Source: Ligilactobacillus ruminis DSM 20403 = NBRC 102161 | GTDB taxonomy: Bacteria; Bacillota; Bacilli; Lactobacillales; Lactobacillaceae | NCBI RefSeq assembly: GCF_900113455.1 | Contig: NZ_FOPI01000008.1 | Location: forward strand, 22,633 to 86,632 | Direction of reading: 5' to 3' | DNA: 64,000 nt | In this document: one piece after another, positions 17,301 through 25,493 of the stretch | How positions within the stretch are numbered: position 1 is the first letter of the stretch | Layout: the number at the start of each line of letters is the position of its first letter | Notes under the pieces: generated by a model | The model's input: only the letters and a program-made list of their open reading frames with translations | Database searches by the model: none | What the model was told of the DNA's origin: nothing | Made by a program: the position numbers and the translations under genes

Positions 17301-19068
17301 GGATGAACTGCTTGGCGAGAACAATGAGCGCCTGAAGAAGCAGCAGGAGCAGCCGATTACGGCAATTGTTGGAAATCCTCCGTATTCAGCCAAGCAAGAC
17401 AATGAAGACAAAAACTATACCAGAAACAATTATCCTAAGCTTGAACACGCGTTAAGGAAAATGTGGGTTGACACATCGAAGGCTGTTAATAGAAATGGAT
17501 TGATGGATTCTTATATAAAGGCATTGAGATGGGCCGCAGACAGATTATCTGACAAGGGTGTTATTGGCTTTATTACAAATAGTTCCTATATTGACGGTGT
17601 GGCAATGGATGGAATGAGAAAGAGCTTGATGGAAGAATTTGCAGATATCTATATAGTTAATTTAAAAGGGCAAATCAGGCGCCGTTCTAAAGAACAAATT
17701 GCCAGAGAAGGGGAAAATATATTTGATATAATGACCGGTGTGGCAATAATATTGTTGGTCAAGGATGATTCAAGGAACGGAAAGGGAACTCTGCATTATT
17801 ATGACATAGGTGATGGTCTGTCAAAGAAAGAGAAGCTTGAAAAGATAAGGAATTTTCAAAGTATCCAGAGTATTGAAGAAGAGAACTTATTTGAAAATAT
17901 AATCCCAAATGAAAAGGGTGACTGGATAAACCAGAGAAATTCTAATTTTGACAGTCTGATTAAACTGGGGGATAAGAAAAGTAAGGAAGCTTTATTTGTA
18001 GACTATACAGGTGGAATTAAAACTGGTCGTGATGCTTGGTCGTGGGGATTTTCGAAGTCACGGGTTAGAGAAAAAATAGAGGGGACGATTGAGTATTACA
18101 ATGATAATTTAGGGGATAAAACTGTTTATTCAGAAGACAGCAAGGAAATTTCATGGACGCGTTCATTGAAGAGGGAATTCGAAAAGGGGGAGAAACTTGA
18201 TTTTAAGGATAATCGCATATATTTAGGAATGTATCGCCCGTTCACAAAAAAGTATGTTTATTATTCTAAAGAATTAGTAGACCAGCAATATCGTATGGCC
18301 AGCGTATTTCCAACAAAGGATGCAAGCAATCTTCTTATTGCGTTGTCAAATAAAACCGAGGGAAAGAGATTTACCTTACTAACAACTGATGTTGTTACAG
18401 ATGTCAATTTATTTGCTGGTGGTTCACAGAATTTACCGAAGTATCTGTACGATGATTTGGGAGAGTATTCCTCAATAAGACTTGATGTACTTAGGAAGTT
18501 GGATGATTTGAATGATGATGATGTGCTTCCTTATGTTTATGGTGTGCTGAGTTCCAATGAATATGAAAGAATGTATGCCATGGATTTAGCCAAGGAATTT
18601 CCTAGGATTCCCAACGTGAAACACAAGGAGGATTTTGTAGATATTGGCAGAAAATTGATGGACTTGCACATCAATTATGAAAATGTTCCTGTCTATGATG
18701 GTGTTGACATTGAGGAAAAGTCAGATCCAAGCTATGTTGTCAAGAAGATGAGATTTGCCAAGGTCAAAAGCCCTGAAACAGGAAAATTTGAAAAGGACAG
18801 GTCGACTATCATCTTCAATGATGACATAACCATCAGAAACATTCCTGAAAAAGCTTATGAATATGTTGTCAACGGTCGCTCGGCAATTGAATGGATTATG
18901 GACCAGTACCAGATTAAAACTGATAGGAAGTCAGGGATTACAGACGATCCCAACGACTTCAGCGATGATCCGAAGTACATTTACAATCTTCTTTTGCGCA
19001 TCATTAACGTATCCATTCAGACGGTCGACCTTATCAACAGTCTGCCGGAACTTGAGATAAGCAAGTGA
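14341..19068 (+). CDS. Type ISP restriction-modification enzyme (LlaGI/LlaBIII-like)
   Basis: About 1575 aa from ATG 14341, chosen for GGGAAAGG 7-8 nt upstream; the frame is open to ATG 14188, but that stretch holds a terminator. Domains in order: a PD-(D/E)xK Mrr-like nuclease (D66, QAK 81-83); a superfamily 2 helicase-translocase with Walker A APGTGKT (about 195), DEAH (about 328), QTATP and QAVGRIMRR; an N6-adenine methyltransferase with DPFTGTGTF (about 897) and NPPY (about 1012); then a target recognition region to the end. Such single-chain enzymes protect one strand by methylation and cleave unmodified DNA after head-on translocation. No integrase or partner gene is visible. The recognition region is more AT-rich than the rest. 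The site recognised cannot be read from the sequence. Confidence 0.93.
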   Translation: MNAFNHLIEHINNDMTNQRDRGTAFEKLAVAYFKNEPAYRNKYSDVWMLSDLPEEYDIPHQDTGVDIVARDRNTGKLTAIQAKFYKNKVGKDTINSFVAEAAKDYYADGIIISTTDEWNRNAERALAGLSKPIARIGLTDLENADIDWGMFDFGSADAIDKKPAKKLRDYQKEAIEKSVEYFRDNERGKLIMAPGTGKTFTSLKIAEALYREKGGSNYNILYLVPSIQLLSQTLFNWNSDVSDDINMISFSVVSDRKATKKTGDDNLTAKDVGFPATTNVSELMENYETIDTSKGRDMTVIFSTYQSIDVIHQAQEAGYPEFDLIIADEAHRTTGSSKLGEDSMFTKVHGNDNVKGRLRLYQTATPKVYGPDAKKKAESNSVELASMDDESIYGREIFRLGFGEAVNRGYLTDYKVSVLAVNEKYVDRNMQNIMASEDNELNTSDIGKIIGIWNAMTKRNGMNGAISGAPMKRAIAFTDTIEHSKQIADEFNDVVNDYLGEYAEGSFSVDVHHVDGGLNAMEKKTELDWLASDMPENTARVLSNVRFLTEGIDVPNLDAIIFMSPRKSQVDIVQAVGRIMRRYEGKEYGYIILPVVIDADADPETVLDNNQKYQEIWQVLNALRSIDERFESEINKLELNRKKSRKINLIGVSTKPGSEVTEEGGKAGEGEKGENGPNYVQTELDLGMDMGAIEQAFYGKIVQKVGDRRYLEDWSKDVADIAKRHINKINTLIDEKKGARMAFDQFMKSLHYNINDSIDRNQAVEMLAQHLITQPVFSALFDEYSFVNDNPVSHAMNDVISAFSVFGFDKEQKELEPFYESVRLRASGIDNAEAKQKVIVTLYDKFFRTGFKSTTEQLGIVFTPVEIVDFIIRSVDYALNRYFGKRISSENVHVLDPFTGTGTFITRTLQYLKEQMDAGEITYDDILRKYMHELHANEIVLLSYYIAAINIESVFDEINGPGRGYQPFEGIVLTDTFESTERENSFMDELLGENNERLKKQQEQPITAIVGNPPYSAKQDNEDKNYTRNNYPKLEHALRKMWVDTSKAVNRNGLMDSYIKALRWAADRLSDKGVIGFITNSSYIDGVAMDGMRKSLMEEFADIYIVNLKGQIRRRSKEQIAREGENIFDIMTGVAIILLVKDDSRNGKGTLHYYDIGDGLSKKEKLEKIRNFQSIQSIEEENLFENIIPNEKGDWINQRNSNFDSLIKLGDKKSKEALFVDYTGGIKTGRDAWSWGFSKSRVREKIEGTIEYYNDNLGDKTVYSEDSKEISWTRSLKREFEKGEKLDFKDNRIYLGMYRPFTKKYVYYSKELVDQQYRMASVFPTKDASNLLIALSNKTEGKRFTLLTTDVVTDVNLFAGGSQNLPKYLYDDLGEYSSIRLDVLRKLDDLNDDDVLPYVYGVLSSNEYERMYAMDLAKEFPRIPNVKHKEDFVDIGRKLMDLHINYENVPVYDGVDIEEKSDPSYVVKKMRFAKVKSPETGKFEKDRSTIIFNDDITIRNIPEKAYEYVVNGRSAIEWIMDQYQIKTDRKSGITDDPNDFSDDPKYIYNLLLRIINVSIQTVDLINSLPELEISK

Positions 19069-19173
19069 TGCGCATTCAGATGAAACGGATGATCTGCGTC
19101 TTCGTACAGTCCGGGAATTATGATTGGGTCCCCGTTTCTTGAGTTTCTTTCGGTTACGGCTCTGCATTTCACG

Positions 19174-19182
19174 TGATATAAT
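19174..19182 (+). promoter_or_regulatory. Extended -10 promoter of folC
   Basis: TGATATAAT (TGN plus a perfect TATAAT) lies 31 nt before the folC start, with a weak TTACGG 17 nt upstream of the -10. It lets folC be expressed independently of the restriction enzyme gene. Confidence 0.6.
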
Positions 19183-19212
19183 GGAGCCATGACACAGATA
19201 CGGAGGCGGAAC

Positions 19213-20526
19213 ATGGCACAGATGAGTTATGACGAGGCGGTCTCGTTTATTCACGGCAGAAGAAAATTTACGAAGGATCCTTCACTGGTCAAAATGAGAA
19301 GGATGGCTGAACTGATGGGAAATCCTCAAAAAAAACTGAAATTGATTCACGTTACGGGAACGAACGGGAAAGGGTCAGTGACCGCATATCTGCGAGAGTT
19401 GCTGATGTCTCACGGATATCGCGTCGGGACGTTTACGTCTCCTTTTATCGTCAGGTTCAACGAGCGAGTCGCAATTAACGGTGAGATGATTCCTGATAAT
19501 GAGTTGGTTGAAGAGGTCGAACGCATCAAGCCTGTCATCGAAAGGATTGATGACGAGTTTGACAATGACGGTCCAAAAGAATTTGAAGTTTTAACGGCAA
19601 TAATGCTTGATTATTTTGTAAAAATGGAAGTTGATTATGCAATCATTGAGGTCGGAATCGGCGGAACGTATGATTCGACCAACATTATCGATCCGATCGT
19701 TTCAGTCATTACGACGGTTGCGATGGATCATGCAAATATTTTGGGAGACACGATCGCAAAGGTGGCGGAAAACAAGGCCGGAATCATTAAGAAAAAGCGC
19801 CCGGTCATCATCGGAAAACTTCCAAAAGAAGCGCTTGAAGTCATCTTAAGCAAAGCAAAAGAACAAGACAGTCGCATTTATCAGCCTGAAGTTGACTATC
19901 GGGCCAGGCTTGAAGAAGGCTGCGATCATTTTTGGGGAGAAAGCTTCGCATATGAATTTGAAGAGGAAAAATGGCCGCTTCAAAGGACGGGCTTGTTCGG
20001 TAATTTTCAAGTTGACAATGCTGCCTGCGCATTAACGGCATTCAAGGTTTTGTCAGAAATCGAAGGAATCAAAATCGATCGGAGAAAGGCTGGTGAAGCC
20101 TTGGAAAATACCAGGTGGCCGGGTCGATTTGAAAAAATTCAGGAAGATCCGCTGATTGTTTTGGACGGCGCGCATAATCCTTCCGCTATGGAAGAAGTTG
20201 AAAAAACGCTTGAAACAAATTTCAAAGGCAAGAAAATTACAGTTATTTTGGGTATTTTAGCTGACAAAAATTCAGGTGAGATGATTGATGTATTGCTTAA
20301 AAATCCAAAAGCAAGTATAATTTTGACTGGATTTGACGGTCCAAGACAAGTGGCCAGTCCGAAAAAAATGCATGAAAATCATCCACGGACGATTGAAATC
20401 GATGATTGGAAAGAAGCGCTTGAAGCAGCGCTTATGCAAAAAAGCGATCTGATTTTGGCGTCCGGATCGCTGTATTTCATATCGGACGTGAGAAAGCACA
20501 TACTAGAACGAGGTGGACTCAGATGA
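19213..20526 (+). CDS. folC: Folylpolyglutamate synthase / dihydrofolate synthase
   Basis: About 437 aa. The P-loop HVTGTNGKGSVTAYL (about 44-58) and the Mur-ligase-like fold with FTSPFIVRFNERVAING and LDGAHNPSA are diagnostic. It adds glutamate residues to folates, and may make dihydrofolate from dihydropteroate. Start ATG 19213 follows ACGGAGGCGGAAC. Its stop overlaps the ATG of the next gene (ATGA), so the HAD protein is translationally coupled. In relatives folC directly follows valS. Confidence 0.95.
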   Translation: MAQMSYDEAVSFIHGRRKFTKDPSLVKMRRMAELMGNPQKKLKLIHVTGTNGKGSVTAYLRELLMSHGYRVGTFTSPFIVRFNERVAINGEMIPDNELVEEVERIKPVIERIDDEFDNDGPKEFEVLTAIMLDYFVKMEVDYAIIEVGIGGTYDSTNIIDPIVSVITTVAMDHANILGDTIAKVAENKAGIIKKKRPVIIGKLPKEALEVILSKAKEQDSRIYQPEVDYRARLEEGCDHFWGESFAYEFEEEKWPLQRTGLFGNFQVDNAACALTAFKVLSEIEGIKIDRRKAGEALENTRWPGRFEKIQEDPLIVLDGAHNPSAMEEVEKTLETNFKGKKITVILGILADKNSGEMIDVLLKNPKASIILTGFDGPRQVASPKKMHENHPRTIEIDDWKEALEAALMQKSDLILASGSLYFISDVRKHILERGGLR

Positions 20527-21188
20527 GTGTAAAATTGGTGATTTTTGACATGGACGGAGTTGTGATTGATTCCGAGAAGGTTTACTTCAGGTCGAATCAG
20601 CTTGCGGCTGAGGAACTTGGAATCAAGGGCTTCACGATGGAATATTACCGTCAGTTCGTCGGTGCCGGAACGGAGCACATGATTGAGAAGATGACGGAGG
20701 ACTACGGTGACAGGAACCTGGTGGAAAGGTTCGTCAGGCTCAGCATGGACAAGATCTATCCGGTCGTTGAGGCGGGCGAGCTTGAGCTTCGTCCGGGCTT
20801 CACGGAGCTTTCGGCCTATCTTAGGGAAAGCGGCATTCCGTTCACGCTGGCTTCAAGCAACTACAGGAAGGACATTCTGTACTATCTTGACAAGGTCGGC
20901 GTGAGAGACGACTTCAAGCGCATCGTTTCCGCCGATGACGTCGTGGAGGCCAAGCCGGCTCCGGACATCTTCAACACGGCCTGGGAGATTTCCGGCAGCC
21001 CGGCCAAGGACGAGGCATTGATCATCGAGGATTCCCATAACGGCATTCTGGCCGCCAACAATGCCGGCATTCCCGTCATCATGGTTCCGGACGTCATCCC
21101 CGCCGGCGAGTTCGAGCGCGAGCACACCGTTGCGGTGCTTGATGACCTCGTCTGCGTGAAAAATTATATCGAAAAAGAAAATAAATAA
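20523..21188 (+). CDS. HAD-superfamily hydrolase, beta-phosphoglucomutase-like
   Basis: 221 aa with all four HAD motifs: I FDMDGVVIDSE, II TLASS, III K at AKPAPDIF, IV IIEDSHNG. The cap after motif I is of the alpha-helical beta-PGM or phosphatase type. Substrate cannot be told; a sugar-phosphate mutase or phosphatase is likely. It overlaps folC by 4 nt. Base use is odd: long GC-rich runs with codons such as GCC, GGC and GAG, unlike folC before it and radC after it, suggesting separate acquisition. Confidence 0.88.
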   Translation: MSVKLVIFDMDGVVIDSEKVYFRSNQLAAEELGIKGFTMEYYRQFVGAGTEHMIEKMTEDYGDRNLVERFVRLSMDKIYPVVEAGELELRPGFTELSAYLRESGIPFTLASSNYRKDILYYLDKVGVRDDFKRIVSADDVVEAKPAPDIFNTAWEISGSPAKDEALIIEDSHNGILAANNAGIPVIMVPDVIPAGEFEREHTVAVLDDLVCVKNYIEKENK

Positions 21189-21239
21189 AATATTTCCCTT
21201 TCGATTTACGAATTTATGTATTGAGAGGGGGAAATAATC

Positions 21240-21914
21240 ATGAGTTTGGTCAATGAGGTTTCAAGCAAGTATTTAACGGGACGAATAAAGCGTTTTGGCG
21301 TGCAGTCTTTGTCAGACAAGGAGTTGTTATATTATTTGCTCAACGTAAAAATGCAGGGCAAAAGGGCTTCAGAAGCATGCAATGCATTTTTCAAGGACTT
21401 TTCAGGCTTATTTCAGATTAAAGATTTTGTTCCTGAAAATTGGGAGCTTTTGCTTGGAAATGACGAGCAATCGCTTTTGATGGAGGCTATCTGCGAATTT
21501 TCCAAAAGAATGAAATGTCAGTTTAATCTGCCTTTGGGACAGTTTTGTTCAAGTTCAGTGGTCGGAAAATACATGATTGATGTTTTGGGTGATGAAAAGC
21601 AAGAAGCACTGGTCTGTTTTTTTCTTGATACCAAAAATCAGGTTTTGGAGCAAAAGAAAATCTTCAAGGGGACTCTGAATTCGGCAACTGTTCATCCAAG
21701 AGAAATTTTCAAAGAAGCTTTGAGACTTAGTACTGCCCGCATAATCGTCGTGCACAATCATCCGAGCGGGGATACGACGCCTTCTGAAAATGATCTCAGT
21801 TTGACAAAGAGACTGGAAGAATGCGGACATCTTTTGGGAATTGAACTATTGGATCATATCATTGTCGGAAACAGCTCATATCTCAGCATGCGTGAAGAAA
21901 ATATTATCGGATAA
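21240..21914 (+). CDS. radC: RadC family protein (JAB/MPN domain)
   Basis: 224 aa. The N-terminal helix-hairpin-helix-like region (SDKELLYYLLNV) is followed by a JAB metalloprotease-like domain with VHNHPSGDTTPSENDL, giving the HxH..S..D metal site. Despite its name RadC has no proven repair role. SD GAGAGGGGG before ATG 21240. In lactobacilli it regularly precedes mreB. Confidence 0.93.
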   Translation: MSLVNEVSSKYLTGRIKRFGVQSLSDKELLYYLLNVKMQGKRASEACNAFFKDFSGLFQIKDFVPENWELLLGNDEQSLLMEAICEFSKRMKCQFNLPLGQFCSSSVVGKYMIDVLGDEKQEALVCFFLDTKNQVLEQKKIFKGTLNSATVHPREIFKEALRLSTARIIVVHNHPSGDTTPSENDLSLTKRLEECGHLLGIELLDHIIVGNSSYLSMREENIIG

Positions 21915-21932
21915 GCGAAAGAGAGGATTTTA

Positions 21933-22142
21933 ATGCTTAAAGGAACGGTTCATTTTTTTGATAAGAAGAAAGGGTACGGATTCATTACGCCGGACGAAGG
22001 AAACGAAGATGTTTTCGTACATTTTTCAGCGTTGGTTGGTTCAGGTTTCAAAACTTTGGAAGAAGGACAGCGCGTTGAATTTTGCGAAGTTGAAGGCAAA
22101 AAAAGTTTTCAGGCAGCAATGGTGACGGTCATTAATGATTAA
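21933..22142 (+). CDS. Cold-shock protein, CspA family
   Basis: 69 aa, a single cold-shock domain with RNP1 KGYGFI and RNP2 DVFVHFSAL. It probably binds single-stranded RNA or DNA as a chaperone. The start [17 protein letters not shown] is slightly variant from the usual GTVKWFN. It lies 18 nt after radC and may be cotranscribed. Confidence 0.92.
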   Translation: MLKGTVHFFDKKKGYGFITPDEGNEDVFVHFSALVGSGFKTLEEGQRVEFCEVEGKKSFQAAMVTVIND

Positions 22143-22199
22143 GTTTTCTTAAAATATTTTAAAGATAGGCCTTTCAGAACGATTTTCAAGTTTCAGCAA

Positions 22200-22228
22200 T
22201 TCAATTAGAGCCGGATCTATGCTATAAT
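22200..22228 (+). promoter_or_regulatory. mreB promoter
   Basis: TTCAAT, 17 nt, TATAAT, 113 nt before the mreB start. The leader holds TTTCAAT/ATTGAAA (about 22271-22291), which could form a small hairpin or a binding site. Confidence 0.65.
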
Positions 22229-22341
22229 AAACCGCGTGAATTATTTTGAAAACGTATTGGAAACAATAGGTTTCAATGATACAATTGAAATAGACTGAAA
22301 TTATTGCTCAGATAATGAGAAACATGAAGGGATGGAACATC

Positions 22342-23346
22342 GTGTTCGGAATCGGAACAAAAAATATTGGTATCGATTTAGGTACAGCAAATACAATCGT
22401 TTATGCTGAAGGAAAGGGAATCGTTTTGCGCGAACCTTCAGTCGTAGCTAAGAATACAAAGACAGGCGAAATCGTTTCCGTCGGTTCAGAAGCCCGTGCC
22501 ATGATTGGTCGCACGCCCGCAAGCATTGTGGCTATTCGCCCAATGAAAGACGGCGTTATTGCTGATTATGATACAACTGTTGCCATGATGAAGTATTATA
22601 TCGAAAAAGCACTTGGTCACAAGGGTTCAAAGCCATATGTGATGGTATGCGTTCCTAGCGGGGTTACGGAAGTTGAAAAGCGCGCCGTTATCGATGCAAC
22701 AAGAATTGCCGGTGCTCGTGATGCTTACGTTATTGAAGAGCCTTTTGCAGCAGCTATCGGGGCAGGCCTTCCTGTGATGGATCCTACGGGCAGCATGGTT
22801 GTTGATATCGGTGGCGGTACGACTGACGTAGCAACGATTTCGCTTGGAGGAATCGTTTCAAGCCGTTCGATTCGCATGGCTGGTGATAAAATTGATGATT
22901 CGATCATCTACTACGTGCGCAAGAATTACAATTTGCTGATTGGCGAAAGAACGGCCGAACAGCTTAAGATTGACGTTGCTTCTGCTTCGGTCGAGTCTGC
23001 AAAACAGCTTGATTCGCAATCGATTCGCGGTCGCGATCTTGTTACGGGACTTCCCAAGACGATTGAAATCAAGGCTGAAGACGTTGCTGAAGCCATTCAA
23101 GAAGTCGTTGAAGAAATCATTACGGCAATTAAAGAAACGCTTGAAGAAACGTCTCCTGAAATTGCAGCTGACGTTATCGATCACGGGATCGTCCTGACGG
23201 GTGGCGGCGCATTGCTTCGTCATTTACCTGATGTTATTTCTGAAGCAACAAAGGTTCCGGTATTCGTTGCACAAGATCCGCTTGACTGTGTTGCGGTTGG
23301 CACCGGTGAATCATTGAAAAATATCGATGTAATGAAGAAAAACTAG
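22342..23346 (+). CDS. mreB: Rod shape-determining protein MreB
   Basis: 334 aa actin homologue. [13 protein letters not shown] (phosphate 1), [10 protein letters not shown] (phosphate 2) and LTGGGALL (adenosine) are present. It forms membrane-bound filaments directing lateral wall synthesis, so the cell is presumably a rod. Start chosen at GTG 22342 ([12 protein letters not shown], the family start), 10 nt after AAGGG; an ATG at 22315 would add nine residues. Confidence 0.96.
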   Translation: MFGIGTKNIGIDLGTANTIVYAEGKGIVLREPSVVAKNTKTGEIVSVGSEARAMIGRTPASIVAIRPMKDGVIADYDTTVAMMKYYIEKALGHKGSKPYVMVCVPSGVTEVEKRAVIDATRIAGARDAYVIEEPFAAAIGAGLPVMDPTGSMVVDIGGGTTDVATISLGGIVSSRSIRMAGDKIDDSIIYYVRKNYNLLIGERTAEQLKIDVASASVESAKQLDSQSIRGRDLVTGLPKTIEIKAEDVAEAIQEVVEEIITAIKETLEETSPEIAADVIDHGIVLTGGGALLRHLPDVISEATKVPVFVAQDPLDCVAVGTGESLKNIDVMKKN

Positions 23347-23370
23347 GATTGACGATTAAGTCGTTTCATT

Positions 23371-23407
23371 AGGAGGTTGGGTTTGATCGTCCAACCTCTT
23401 AATTTTT
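23371..23407 (+). terminator. Intergenic hairpin between mreB and mreC, possible attenuator
   Basis: GAGGTTGG, a 10-nt loop, CCAACCTC, then TTAATTTTT: a perfect 8-bp stem with a T-rich tail. It could reduce read-through into mreC, which has no other clear promoter. Confidence 0.6.
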
Positions 23408-23420
23408 ATGAGGTGAAATT

Positions 23421-24272
23421 ATGCAGAAGTTCTTTTTCAATAAAAAACTTGTTGTGACACTGCTTGGCTTGATTGTCAGCTTTTTGCTGATTGCATTTTC
23501 AATCAGTGTGCGCAATAATCGTTCAATGCCGCCGTTTATCGTTCAGTTCGGAAACGAAGCCGCCGGAGTTGTCAACACGGTAGTCAGCTATCCGGTTAAT
23601 GGTGTTGCCAAAGTAGGCAGTAACGTATCTGACTTGTTAAATACGTACGAAGAAAATCAGAAACTGAAAAAAGAAGTCGACAGTTTGGCCTCACAACGCG
23701 TTGAAAATCAAACATTGGCAAAAGAAAACAAACAGCTCAAGCGTCAGCTGAAACTTAACAAGAGTTTGACTGATTATGATAAAATCAGCGCTTACGTTCT
23801 TTCAAGAACGCCTTCAGCATGGCAAAATCAAGTCATTATTTCGAAAGGCAAAACGGCGGGCGTCGTCAAGAATGCGGCCGTTATGTCAAAGGAAGGTCTT
23901 GTTGGCCGCGTCGTTGAAGTCAATCAGACAAACAGCAAAGTTGAACTTTTATCGACCGAAAATGATGATGCAAATCGTTTTGCCGTCCAATTGATCAATT
24001 CCAAAGACGAGACGGTAAACGGCTTGATCACGGGCTACAATTCTGAAAAAAATGAGCTGATCATGGGACAGGTCACGTCAAAGGTCAAAATCAAAAAAGG
24101 CACGAGCGTCATTACGTCAGGAATGGGCGGAAATACGCCTAAGGGCCTTTTGGTCGGGAAAGTTGTCCGAGTAGCCGATGATGATTACGGCCTGCCTTCA
24201 AAAATTTACATCAAACCCGCAGCTGATATGGCTGATCTTAGTGTCGTTACGGTTGCGAAAAGGATAGATTAG
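23421..24272 (+). CDS. mreC: Cell shape-determining protein MreC
   Basis: 283 aa: one N-terminal membrane helix (about 10-28), a coiled-coil stretch (about 75-112, ENQKLKKEVDSLASQ) and the extracytoplasmic beta-barrel domain with the family's SAWQNQVIISKG and GLVGRVVEV. MreC links MreB to the PBPs outside the membrane. SD GAGGTG before ATG 23421; mreD follows after 10 nt. Confidence 0.95.
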   Translation: MQKFFFNKKLVVTLLGLIVSFLLIAFSISVRNNRSMPPFIVQFGNEAAGVVNTVVSYPVNGVAKVGSNVSDLLNTYEENQKLKKEVDSLASQRVENQTLAKENKQLKRQLKLNKSLTDYDKISAYVLSRTPSAWQNQVIISKGKTAGVVKNAAVMSKEGLVGRVVEVNQTNSKVELLSTENDDANRFAVQLINSKDETVNGLITGYNSEKNELIMGQVTSKVKIKKGTSVITSGMGGNTPKGLLVGKVVRVADDDYGLPSKIYIKPAADMADLSVVTVAKRID

Positions 24273-24282
24273 GGGTGAGCAG

Positions 24283-24804
24283 ATGGAAACGTCAAAAATG
24301 AAGTACGTCTTTCCTGTTGGCTTGTTTCTGGCATTTTTGCTTGACGGAACGCTTTCGAGCATTCTTGCGAGTCAAATGTTTACCTCCAATGTCGCAATTG
24401 AAAGTCGATTAATTTTACTTTGGTTCGTGATGGCAATTTTTTATGGCGATGAAAAAGTCGAGCATATTTACGTTTGGGCTTTTCTTTCAGGATTGCTTTT
24501 TGATGTGTACTATACTGGCTTTTTGGGGATAATGACCATCATTGTTCCTTTCATCGTTTATTTGAATCGCGAAGCGACGCAATTTTTCGGAAAAGCCCCA
24601 TTTATTATGGTACTATTGATATATCTGATAGATATTACGATTTTGACTGCGATGAATTATTTTGCATTTTCGTTGATCGGACAAGCTTCGACGCAATTTG
24701 ACGAATTTGTTATGCGTGTTCTTTGGCCGACTCTGGTCTATAATATCGCACTATTTGTAATTTTGTTCGTTCCTGTCAAAAGGGTTTTTACGGACATATC
24801 GTAA
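24283..24804 (+). CDS. mreD: Rod shape-determining protein MreD
   Basis: 173 aa with about five hydrophobic helices and little else, as is usual for MreD. It completes the mreBCD morphogenesis set. The motif EHIYVWAFLSGLLFDVYYTG matches the conserved G-hydrophobic-D-x-x-Y/F region. Confidence 0.9.
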   Translation: METSKMKYVFPVGLFLAFLLDGTLSSILASQMFTSNVAIESRLILLWFVMAIFYGDEKVEHIYVWAFLSGLLFDVYYTGFLGIMTIIVPFIVYLNREATQFFGKAPFIMVLLIYLIDITILTAMNYFAFSLIGQASTQFDEFVMRVLWPTLVYNIALFVILFVPVKRVFTDIS

Positions 24805-24824
24805 TTGATGAGGGGGAATTTTGA

Positions 24825-25493
24825 ATGCCGTCAGTTATTTTAAAAGGTCACAAAGAAGGGTATGAGTTTATTCTTAAAGATGTGAGCTCATTTAACGAAA
24901 TAAAAAATGAAATTGATGAAATTTTAAAAAAGGTTCAAAATGAGAAAACTTCAAAGGGTGACAAGCTGACTTTTGCATTAAACACGGGCAACAGGTTGCT
25001 CAATCAGGAGCAACAAACAGAGATTGAGGAAATATTCGAAAATTATCCGCGGTTTTCAATTCGCAAACTAAATGCTGACGTTCTTTCCAAAAGAAGCTTT
25101 CTTGAATTTTTGGATAACAGAACGATTCATCTTTGTTGCGAGATCATCAGAAACGGCCAGATTAAGGAAATGAACGGTGACGTTTTGTTTTGCGGATCAG
25201 TTCACAAGGGCGGCATTTTAAAAGCGACCGGCAGCATTTTTGTTTTGGGAAGAGTTGAAGGAGTTATTCATGCAGGGGCAAAAAATGATGCTCTTGCTGT
25301 CGTGTGCGGCAATATGGCCCATGCGCAACAAGTAAGAATTGCCGACTTGGTTGAGATCGTTTCTGAAACCGATTATGAGGACATGCAAAAATTGATTTAC
25401 GTAAATGATTTGCACGCGCTTGATACGGCTGATGTTACCGAACTTAAGACGATTCGGCCAAAAGTATTTACACAAAATGGAGGCTTGATTTGA
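24825..25493 (+). CDS. minC: Septum site-determining protein MinC
   Basis: 222 aa. An N-terminal FtsZ-inhibiting domain (about 1-100) is followed by a C-terminal beta-helix with GDVLFCGSVHKGGILKATG and the G-rich repeats that bind MinD. The stop overlaps the minD start by one base (TGATG). MinCD blocks FtsZ assembly near poles; no minE is seen, and divIVA at 49.5 kb could supply topology as in Bacillus. Confidence 0.93.
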   Translation: MPSVILKGHKEGYEFILKDVSSFNEIKNEIDEILKKVQNEKTSKGDKLTFALNTGNRLLNQEQQTEIEEIFENYPRFSIRKLNADVLSKRSFLEFLDNRTIHLCCEIIRNGQIKEMNGDVLFCGSVHKGGILKATGSIFVLGRVEGVIHAGAKNDALAVVCGNMAHAQQVRIADLVEIVSETDYEDMQKLIYVNDLHALDTADVTELKTIRPKVFTQNGGLI

